Positions 51,801 through 63,800 of a stretch of DNA of 64,000 bases are shown here, one piece after another; within the stretch, counting starts at the first letter, position 1; each line of letters opens with the position of its first letter. The stretch covers positions 48,407,102 through 48,471,101 of the forward strand of contig JASEVX010000001.1 of assembly GCA_031761405.1 (NCBI GenBank). The letters run 5' to 3'. The position numbers and the translations under genes were made by a program. Origin of the DNA: Serripes groenlandicus (taxonomy: Eukaryota; Mollusca; Bivalvia; Cardiida; Cardiidae). The notes beneath the pieces were generated by a model that worked only from the letters and a program-made list of their open reading frames with translations, did not search any database and was not told where the DNA came from.

Positions 51801-54800
51801 TTCAAAAGTCATCTGCTGCAGAGGCATCCGAAACAAGTGGGAACAAGTTAATGCTTTAAAACATCTAAAAAATGGCAGTTCAGTTTTTAATACAGTTTCA
51901 AAAAACATTGTTGGACAAGAAGAAACTAATCTTAACCCTTTCCCACATGTAGACACATATTGATGCATCTGAAATAGACGACTATTTCCCTAATGGTTTA
52001 ATTTCTATTCAATAATTTATACATGTACTTCCATTCACAGAGGGTTTGCATAATTTTGATAAAATGTTTTTGATGTCTTCTGCAAAAGTTGATTGATTGA
52101 TTGGGGTTTAACGCCGTTTTGAACAATTTCTCAGTTATATAACGGTGCCAGTTCACCTACTCATGCATTTCCTGGTTTTCTCACACCAGTACTCCACACA
52201 ACAATCTTCCCAAGCAACTGGCTGTTTTTCCACATAGACTTAGCCTATTGGTGGAAGACGAATGATGCATGTCACATTAACTTTTGTCAATCCTCGCAAA
52301 GAAAGTTGGCTGGGCCGGGATTTGAACTCACAACCCCTGGATTGACAACCCCTGGATTGACAGCCCATGTCGCTACCGGGGCTCGGCCCTCTGCAACAGG
52401 ATTGCCATATGTGGGAAAGGATTAATGAATAATTTCTACTTCTCCCACAATGCTGCTAAAGTATTTTGTTCATAGGAATAAACAAGAGGGCCATGAGGCC
52501 CTGGATCGCTCACCTGAGAATGGGCTTATTAATACTTAACTCTTTCAGTGCCAATGGCAATATCATCAAGACAAACTTTCTGACAAAATTTCAAGCTGCT
52601 CAAGTCAAAAATGCAATCTCTATAGTGTTAACAAGATTTTTATACAATATGGCCTAGTGACCTAGTTTTTGAATTGACCAAATCCTTATTTGATTTGGCC
52701 TAGATATCTTCAAGGCAAATATTCTGACAAAGATTCAAAATGACCCATTATTGAATTTAGCCTAGATATCATCAAGACAAAATGGGGCTTCCAGAGTGTT
52801 AACAAGATTTTTCATAAATTTGACCTAATGACCTAGTTTTTGACAAGACATGACCCAGTTTCGAACTTAGTCTAGAAATCACTAAGACAAACATTTGGAC
52901 AAAGTTTCAACATGCTCACACCAAAAATGTAGCTTCCAGAGTGTTAACAAGATTTTCCTTTAATTTGACCTAGTGACCTAATTTTTAACCGAACATGACC
53001 CAGTTTCAAACTTGGCCTAGATATTACTTAGACAAACATTCTGACAAAGTTTCAACATGCTCATGCCAAAAATGTGGCTTCCAGAGTGTTAACAAGATTT
53101 TCTTTTAATTTGACCTAGTGACCTAGTTTTTGACCCAACATGACCCAGTTTCGAATTTGGCCTAGAGTTGATGGAGATATATGTTCTGATAATCTTTCAT
53201 AACAAGAGGCCCATGAGGGCCTATGCTCTACTGGTATGGTTCTTTGGTCATTTTCAATCCAGAGCATGTATGTATGGTGAAGATCGGATAGTAAATGGAG
53301 GCTCTTTTGTGTTCACAAGCTGTATTATAGCAATTTTTGCAATTTCATGGGCCATAATCCAGTCTTGCATGGGCGAATCTGGCTGATTTTCAAAAGGAAC
53401 CAAGCTCTCATCAATATTTAACTACTATCTAAGTTTGGTGAAGATCAGATAGTAAATGGAGCCTCTATTGTGTTAACATGCTCAATTATAGCAATTTGGA
53501 CAATTTCAAGGGCCATAGTTTTCATGGTTTTCGAAAGGAACCGAGCTCTCATGGATATCTAACTACTGTATAAGTTTAGTTGAGATACAATCAAAAGTGA
53601 AGACTGTATCGTGTCAACAAGCTCTTTTATAGCAATTTTGACCATTTCAAGGGCCATAATCCAGTCATGCATGGGCGGATCTTGCTAGTTTTAGAAAGGA
53701 ACCGAGCTCTCATGGATATCTAACTACTGTATAAGTTTAGTTGAAATACAATCAAAAGTGAAGACTGTATCGTGTTAACAAGAAATTGTTTACGGACGGA
53801 CGCACGCACGCAAGCACGCACGGACGACGGACAAATCACCACAACATAAGCCCTTCTGGCCTTTGGCCAGTAGAGCTAAAAATTGGATGCAAAATGTTGC
53901 CTCTTGAGTGTTAACAAGCAAATGTTGATGACGGACGACAAACTACGAACCACAGACGCTGAACCACGGACGACGGACAAAAGGCGATCACAATAACTCA
54001 CCTTGAGCACTATGTGCTCTGGTGAGCTAAAAAGTCTAGATAAGTGCAACATTTAATCTATTACATGTATTGGAAATCTTTATTTTTAATTCCTTAAAAT
54101 TTAAAACATTGTAAGCCTTTAAAATCTAGACATTTGAAAATTCATTTCATTAAATAATTGTTTAAAAGCAGAATTTTTAACAGATTCATTCTCCGACAAT
54201 GTTATGACAATTTGTTTATAGACATATCAACCAAAGTCACTTGTATCTGGGAATCTTACCAACACAGCATATTTGGAAGACCTATATCTCCCACTTCTAG
54301 CAGGAATCTCCCATAGACGATCTACTATGTCCCACAATCAAATCATCCAAGAAACAAGAAAATCACTTGACCTTTCCCAACATACATGTACAACAATTCT
54401 GCAGCAGATGACTTTGGGGAAAAATATTGGAAATATCTATAAATGATAGTTTAAATATTGAAGAATGTGTTGAAAACATTGTGACACGAGGAGAAATTTT
54501 ACATTTAAAGCAATTTTCATATTGTCGAAATGTTTTCAAAACTCATCTGCTGCAGATGCATAAATTTCAATAAATTAAAGGATTTTTTTAATCGATTTTT
54601 AAATATTTTGGCAAAAACGAAAATTTCTCATGATGAGCCATTTCTCTTTTTGCCACCATGTTTCATAAGTTATGTTTTAACTCTATTTAACAATAAAACT
54701 CTCATTTATGTAGATTTGTCACCCTATTGTCAAGATGTTTTCAAAGTTCACTGCAGATTTGTTGTATATGTGAAAGGGTTTAATTAAGAAATGGATGTAA

Positions 54801-57800
54801 ATGAATACAATTCGACTAAAACCTGGAATATCAACAACTTGGCATCCACCAAAATAGCCTGAGAACAGTTCTGCATTCATGGTGGCACTCATCAGGATGA
54901 TTTTCAGATCTGGTCGTTGAGGTAACATATCTCGTAAATACATCAGCAGAAAATCACTGAAATATATACATTTACACAAGTTTACAACAAAAATATGTTA
55001 TATGTTTAAACCTTTTCCACCTGCAATATGATGTATTTGCAACAGACAACTTTTGAAAATATTGCACTCATAATGAGCAATTAATCCTTTAGTCACATTA
55101 ATTTCAATTCTATTTGATAGTTATACTTTCCTGTTTATATATTTTCAATATCTTGATATTTTCAAAGTAATCTGCTGCAGATTTGACATATGAGGGAAAA
55201 GAAAATGATATGAAATCCATTGAAACTATAGCTCTAAATTTATAGATACAACTTAGATTTTTTAAACAAACAACTCTAAATCAAATCAGGTAAATATAAA
55301 AGAATCGGTCTGAATTTCAAAGTAAGTGAGAATGTATGTACTACAAATTCAAAGTAGTTCTGACCTCTCTTCTGTTCTTTCATGTACTTCATCCAGTATA
55401 ACATGGGTGACTCCATCCAGAGTTGTGTCCCCTTCTAGACGCCGCAGCACAATCCCTGTTGTACAGAATAGTAATCTGGTCATGGATGACTGAAATGTAT
55501 ATAAAATGTACTCAACCCTTTCCCTTTCCATCATTCAGTAAATCTGCAGCAGACAACTTTGAAAACAATCATGCAAAAAGATGTAAAATCTCTATAAATA
55601 AAAGAAAAGTTACTGAAAAAAGTTGAAAACATAGTGGCAAATGGTAAAATGGCTCATTTTGAGCAATTTCTCTATTAGTCACAATATTTTCAAAAGTCGT
55701 ATGCAGATATGTCAGAATGCATCTACAAGTGGGAAAGGGTAACTACTGTGCATCATAGAATTAACCGTTCTCATTTTTGTTAATTGTTTAAAATCCTCTT
55801 TGAGCATAGAGCTTTGAATAAATGTTGAGTCTTTCCCAATTACAAACACTTTCTGACCTCTCTGCAGCAGACAACTTTTAAAAACATAATGTTTTTGCCA
55901 TGTTTTCAACTCTTTTTTTAAAAACTACTTTCATTCATAAGGATTTGCACATATTTGCCTAGATATTTTAAAAGTCATCCACTGCAGAACGGTGGTATGT
56001 GGGATAGGGGGTTAAAGCATATTATAACACAAATACAAATACAGATGAAGTGTAAATTTCACAGCTAGATATTCTGAAGAAAACTAGAACTATCACTGAA
56101 TGTGATTAATACCCCCGAACGTTGCCCTGATAGGATAGGTAGTGGAATAATAAGAAACCCCACCTCAAATTCCAACTTGTAGTTTTAAAGATAATCTCCG
56201 GACAAGAAAAAAGTAAGAAAGGGCGATGAAAATAATTCTACGAACAAGAAAATGTAACAAAATCAATAAATCTGTAATTAGCTAAAATAGAGTTATGGTT
56301 CTTGTTCACTGCACTTCCTCTCAATGTGTTGTATCATAACATGAAGTTATATTAAATTCCATCCAATAGTTTTGAGATTTTTTTAATGCTCAACAAAAAG
56401 TAACAAAGGGCAATAACTCTGTAATTATGTAAATTAGAGTTATGGTTTTTGTACACTGCACTTACTCTCATTGTGCTCTACCATAATATGCAGTTTTATT
56501 AGATTCCATCTATTAGTTATTAAGTAATTCTCCGGACAAGAAAAAGTAACAAAGGGCAATAACTCTGTATTTAGGTAAAATAGCGTTATGATTCCTGTAC
56601 ACCGCACTTCCTCTCAATATGTTGTATCATCGTTTGAAGTTTTATTAAATTCCAACAATTAGTTTTAAAGTTATGCTCCGAACAAGACTCTACGGACAAG
56701 AAAAAGTAACAAAGGGCAATAACTCTCTTATTAATTTAATTATTGTTATGGTTGTTGTACACTGCACTTGCTCTCATTGTGTTCTACCATTGTATGAAGT
56801 TTTATTAGATCCCATTTATTAGTTATTAAGTAATTCTCCGGACAAGAAAAAGTAACAAAGGGCAATAACTCTGTATTTAGGTAAAGTAGAGTTATGGTGT
56901 CTGTACACCGCACTTCCTCTCCAAGTGTTGTATCATTGTGTGAAGTTTTATTAAATTCCAACAATTAGTTTAAAAGTTATGCTCTGGACAATAATCTACA
57001 AACAAGAAAAAGTAACAAAGGGCAATAACTCTGTAATTATGTAAATTAGAGTTGTGGTTCTTGAACACTGCACTCCCTCTCATTGTGCTCTACCATTGTA
57101 TGAAGTTTTATTAGATTCCATCTATTAGTTATAAAGAAATTCTCCGGACAAGAATAAATAAGAAAGGGCAAAAACTCTGTAATTAGGTTAAGTAGAGTTA
57201 TGGTCCTGTTCACCACACTTCCTCTCAATGTGTTGTATCATCGTTTGAAGTTTTATTAAATTCCAACAGTTAGTTTTAAAGTTATGCTCTGGACAAGACA
57301 TTACGAACAAGAAAAAGTAACAAAGGGCATAATAAAGTTATGCTCCGGACAAGGAAAATTGCAATGGACCAACCACATGGTGACTCCAATATACCCCCTC
57401 TAAACTTCGTTTATCAGTGGTATAAAAATGTAGCATACAGAAAATTTGAGGTATATTTTCATATAGAGATGAATACATTGTAGAAAAATTGATCATTTTT
57501 ACCGAATGTTTCTGTTTCTACAGTGTTTCCAAAAGTCATCTTCTGCAGAGGTATAAATAATCTATCAGCTAAACCAGGGACACTATATTAAAGTGTCCCT
57601 GGCTAAATGGTTAAAATTGTATTCATTACTTCTAGGATATGACTCAAGACCTCTTTAATATTTATTGATATATCGAATACACTACTTTCAGTCATCTGCT
57701 TTGAAAACAACTGAGGTAATATTCATTGAAATTATATATAATGTATATGCTGAAAACATAAAAGGAAAAGGGAAATTTACTCAAATTGCACTTTTGTTCA

Positions 57801-60800
57801 TTTCCCACAATGCTTCCAAAAGTTGTCTGTAAAAGGAAAAGACAAAACACATTACCTGCATTTTCTCCAGTCTTATCTGATATCCAATCATCCTTCCTAA
57901 GGTATCAGCCCTTTCTTGAGCCACCCGTTCAGCTACTGCTATAGCTGAGATACGACGAGGTTGTGTGCACAATACATTACAGAGGTGAGGGTCACCAGAA
58001 CTCAGATATAGGTCAAGGATAAACTGTGGTACCTGGGTCGTTTTACCACATCTGTTTATAGTATAATAAAAGAAGAAGTATTTTAATGCCTGAAACTTTC
58101 AAATGGCATTCAGAGCTTTAGATAAGGTGAATATTTCATATCAGAGAAATCTTTATTGGATCCTTAACCTTTTCCCACAAACAACAATTCTGCAGCAGAC
58201 GACATTGAAAACATACAGACAAAAATAGAGAAAATCTATATAAATGAAAATATAAATATTGATTAGAGTTGAAAACGTTGTGGCAGAGAGGGAAATTACT
58301 TAATTTTCGCTTCAATGATTTCAAAAGTCGTCTGCTGTAGATGCGTCAAAATGGGTCAACATTGGAAAAGGTTTAACCCTTTCCCTCATACGACAATTCT
58401 GCAGCAGACTACTTTGAACATATTTTGTCAAAAGCTAGAAAACTAGAAAATCTCTATAATTGAATGGATAACCTATGACAAAAAGTGGAAAACATTGTGG
58501 CAAAAGGAGAAATTGCTTGTTTTGAGCAATTTCTTCTTTTGTCACTATGTTTTCAAAAAGCCGTCTGCTGCAGAGGCATCAGAAATCGTCTATACGAGGG
58601 AAAGGGTTAAACACTATCTTGGTTTTTTTTGCCTGAATTAATTCAAAGTAGTCTTCTGCTGATTTTTTTGCATGTGGGAAAGAGAAGTAAAAAGGTTTGT
58701 CTCACTGAGATTGTTCATTTGAGTATCACATCAAAGGTGCTTGGTTTGGTAATAAGAAGAGATTTATTGTGAGTAAAAGACTAGTTTACTCCCCATTATC
58801 TGGACCTTTGTGTAGAGGCAAAAACATTGTAGACATGGGCTTCTCTAATGAGTTATTCTTATAGGTCTGTATGCAAAACGTAACCCTTTCCCACATACAG
58901 ATACCTTTTGCCTCAATGTTTTCAACTCCATTTAATCATTTTTATTTTCATTTCCATATTTTGATGAAAGATTTTCATAGATGTTTGCTGCAGATTTGTT
59001 GTTTGTGGGAAAGGATTATAACTGTAGATTTCAACTGATAAAGCTGAGGTTGTTTCTGTCTTTATACAACAAAATTCCCCTTTTGCTATAAAATTTCAAA
59101 ATATTGTCTTCTGCAGATTCAGCGAATGGCAGGGCACACAAAATTAAGGAACTAACATGATTTATGAACTTTTTAAAAAAGGATTGTTTTAATTTACTTA
59201 TTATTATTGGTGAGAGCTTTTTTTTATCCCCATTAAATTTTCAAAATTTGTCTGTTACTGTATCCACAAATGCAGAATTTGAACATCTGGCCTGGGAACT
59301 TTGGTGTCCCTCCAAATATTTTCTAGTATCTTTGGGAAAGTGGGGCGCTACTAAAGTTGAACCCAGAAATGGTTTGTGTAATCGGTAATATGAGGTCTCA
59401 TACCCTGTCATGCCACTAATGACAACCACTTGGTTTGACTTGATGGCCTCCAATATCTCGTGTTGTTTATCCCAGGCTGGCAGGCTCTGTCTGACACCTT
59501 GCATACTTTTGTATTTGGCCGATTCCTAAAAACAAATGGAACTGTTAACCCTTACCCAAATACGACATATTAGCAGCAGACGACTTTGAAATCATCTAGA
59601 AAAAATTAGAGCAATTTCTCCTTTTTTCACAATGGTTTCAAAAGTCATCTGCTGCAGATGCCTCAGAATGGGTAAGGGTTAAGGTAAATTCTATTATACA
59701 TACAGCAAATCTGCAGCATATGACTTTGAAAACAGCTAGGCAAAAAAACTATATTTCTATACATGTAAAAAAAAATATTTATAGTTATTTGAATAAAGAT
59801 GAAAACATTTTGACAAAAGAAATAAATTTTATAATTATTAGTGCCTCCTTTTGTTACAATGTTTCCAAAAGTCGTTTGCTGCAGATACTTCATAAGGTGT
59901 CTGAATGTGGAAAACAGATAATTTATTGAGGGCTACATTGTAAAACGGTTTTTACTACGTCTTGTTACAAGATCTAGTTACCACCGTTTTGCATGAAGCC
60001 ATCAATATATGTACTTTAAATTTATTCAACCCTTTCCCTAAAGAAATATTATCTTAAAGCGTTACTGAAGTAAACTTTTAAAAACATTGTGGGAAAGAGA
60101 TAAGAGTTAATTGCGAAAACTAGATAATACAACATTTATTTCTACTCTATTTAAAAATGGAGCATTAATTAATATCATTTTTTCAATAACATCTGTTATT
60201 TTAACCAGACGCATTCAATGTGGGAAGAATTAATAATAGCAAAGAGTTTAATCGCCTTGACATTTGCAAATCAAATGTTTTTAAAGAGATCTGATATTAA
60301 ACATATTTATTTTACATTGATGTTGAGTTAAGATATTACCACTATGTCTGAGCCATTGTCTCCAACACAAAGAAGAAGTGCGAATTAGTGCCAAACAAAA
60401 ATAGAACTATCACTGAAGATGATAAATACCCCCAAAAGGGCCATTACTCTGTAAAATAACATGCAATTGTAAGACCTTTAGAATATGCACATCTCCTCTT
60501 GGTATAGAAGCTTCATCTAAAATATTATTGAATTCCGCCCAGTGGTTTGTAAGAAATAGGCCGGACAAAATATGGCTTCTGACCGACCGACCGACAGCCC
60601 GACACAGTGACTCCTATATACCCCCTCTTCTTCGAAGGGGGTATAAAAATGTTGTACAAGCACTTTCTTTCTCAATTAAAATACTTATTATCATAAGTCT
60701 AGCTGATTTACTACTGAGATTAATTGGTGAAATAGATAAACAATGGACTCGCAATAACTTGAATATGGGAAAATATATCATTAACTATTTCCTGGAAGAG

Positions 60801-63800
60801 AACCGTGTTTTGAAAACAGCGTAGCAGCAGCTTGGATTGCTCATACAAGCAATAAGAACTGCTGCTACACTGCTGCTATCTCGTTTTGCATGATTTTATC
60901 ACTGGTTTGTTTTCATAATAAACACTTTAGTAAAATGAACAATGAAGCTGACAATACATAAATGAGCTGTTTCACGAGAAAACCAACATTATTGACTCTG
61001 CGTCAATACGATACGCACAATGTTGGTTTTCTCGTGGAACGGCTCAAATGAATTATGAAGCTGACAATACAGAAATGAATTAACCCTTTCCCTCATATAA
61101 ACGCTTTCGGACACCTCTGCAGCAGACGGCTTTTTGAAAACATAGTGACAAAAGAGTAATTGCACAAAACATGCAATTTCTCCTTTTGCCACAATGATTT
61201 CCACTTTTAGTCATATGTTATCCATTCAATTATGGAGATTTTCTATGTTTTTACAAAATATGTTCAAATTCGTCGTCTGCAGAATTGTCGTATGAGGGAA
61301 AGGGTTAAGCATAAATCCAGCGATAACGCAAGTCGTCGATATCTAGAAGTTATCTATCAGTCCCTTTCACATAGTCGTTGAGTCTACAATATTTACCTTT
61401 TTCTTTTTAAATTCATCCACCAATCGTCTGTTTGTCCTAAGCACTTCTCCAGGATTCGGTTTCCTATATGCTTCCTTGCTTGGTGATTTTTTCACTTCAA
61501 TCTTTTCCTGGCTGTTATCACCTCTACTGTTTCTGAGTTTTTCTTCATTTTCTGTCATCCGTAACATTGAATTGGTTGCTGTTTCAAGGTCCTTGTCATT
61601 TAAATAATCTTTATTGGATTCCTTGATAGGTATCACAATGTTTTCAACTGTCTTCGTTTCTTTTTTCAACCAAGGTCTAGAACCAGGGGGACGACTAAAT
61701 TCATGGGGAGGTAATCTCACAACATCATTTAGAAAATCTTCATTCTCTAACTCACTGACTAGTGTAAATATACTAGGTTCACAATTTTCTGCCATGGACT
61801 TTGCTAAAGTCATTAGATGGCTTGTAATATTCAAACAGATATGCTTTTCAGTAAAGCTTGAGATAGTTGAAAAGGCAACAAAAGGAACATCTTGGGGGTA
61901 TCTATTACCGGACGGAAATCTTATTTCAATTTCATACTCAAATTCGTTTTGGTCAGATTGTTCAGCACCATTTTCAGCGAACACAGGAGGGGCTTCATGT
62001 TTTCTCTTACAACGCGTTCCATATCTACAATTTCCTTTTAGATAGTTTCTACACACTTCTCGAGTGTCCATTACACGGATAACTTGCTTTTCAGCTCTTC
62101 TAGGTTTTGAAATTTCTTTTAAATGAGCCAATGTCATTTTCAAAATCCACACTTTATTTTTAATCCTTTCACTTATATTGTCTTCATATATAGACCTTAA
62201 AGCCATCAATTCATCCTCTCGCTGCTCTAATATTTCATCTTCTATTTTGGCACTTTCAGAACTTTGATCCAGATCAAAGCACTTGGCAAGGATGTACTCC
62301 AGTGCAAGACCAATATCATTATCACACACTTGGAGGGCTTCTGTTGCTTTGCTTTTATGAAAACCATATCTAGAAGGCGAGACAAAACGAGAATTGTAAT
62401 TAATTAAACACAATTTACCTTTACCACATTCAACAAATGTGCAGCATACAACTTTGAAAACATACCCGATAAAATTTGGAAACTCCCTTTAAATGAAAGT
62501 ACAATAATTGAAAAAAAATGAAAACAAGATGACAAAAGTAGAAATTGCTCGTTTTAACCCTTTCTCACATATCTGCAGCAGACGACTTTGAAAATATTTA
62601 CTTAAAAAAATACAGAAACTACCTAAAAATAAAAGAAAAATAATTGAAAACAGTTGAAAACATTGTGGCTAAAGAAGAAATTGCTCATTATGTTGCCACA
62701 ATGTTTTCAACTCTATTCAAAAAGCATACACCTATTTGTAAAGATTTTCATATTTATGCCAATATTATTTCAAAGTCATCTGCTGCAAATATGTTGCATG
62801 GGGGAAAGGGATACTACTACCTTTCTAATTTGTTGACAGCCAATGAGCTGACAGTGATGTCCCTTGTCGCGTCATAATCATCGGAGGATGGTGTATTGAT
62901 GACTGTGTTGATGACAGCATCCGCAATCTTCATCTGGTCAACCATCCAGTATTGGTTCTCTGCTCTGTGATCTAGTTCATCATATTCATCCTCACTTATA
63001 TGAAACAAATATCCAATAATATCAAATATTCATTATCATTGAACCCTTTCCCACATCTGCTAGCCAGTAGACAATTTATGAAAACATTCTTGCAAATGGA
63101 GAAATAGCTCCTTTTGTCACAATGTGCAAGATTTTATTTGAATAATAACATCCATTTGTGTAATCAATTTTTCTAAATTTTACATAGATGTTTTCAAAGT
63201 TGTCGATTGAAGATTTGTTGTGGGTTGATAAGGGTTCTGTAAATGAATGTGTAGGGAATATTCCAGCACATTTAGACAGAATTTAAGAAAGCAATTAAAA
63301 ACATAAATTTCTTTTTAAGTTACAGGTAACTCCTAGAAAAAATATTAAGACAATTACTTTGTTGAATTGTTTAATGCTTCTTGTAGTGGAAGAGTGTCCG
63401 CCTCAGTTGCGAGAGGTCACAGGGTTCGATCTCCAGCCGAGTCACACCAAATACTTTAAAAATGGTAGTAATTGCGTACCCTCCTTGGCGCTCAGGGCTG
63501 TTTGGTTAGCATTTAACTGACTCGCTGATGTCAGGATAAATGGAACAGTAGTACTGGTAACGTACCCAGGAAATGGTATGATACAACTTAATAATCGTTG
63601 AAAGCTGCGTAAAACACTGTACCATACAAAACAAGTATCATCTGGATTTTCGAAGAATCATTTCGACACAGGTAGTAGAAACTTTGTGGAAATTGCTCAT
63701 TTGAGCAAAATTCTCCTTTTTCCATTAAGTTTTTTAAGTCGTCTACATCAGGTTAAGGGTTAAAGTCACTTACTCATTCAATTCCATATCATCACCATGG

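Noticed and set aside
61614..62082. Plus-strand frames of 71 and 143 codons
   Set aside because: They lie opposite DHX57 exon 3, which has clear domains on the minus strand.
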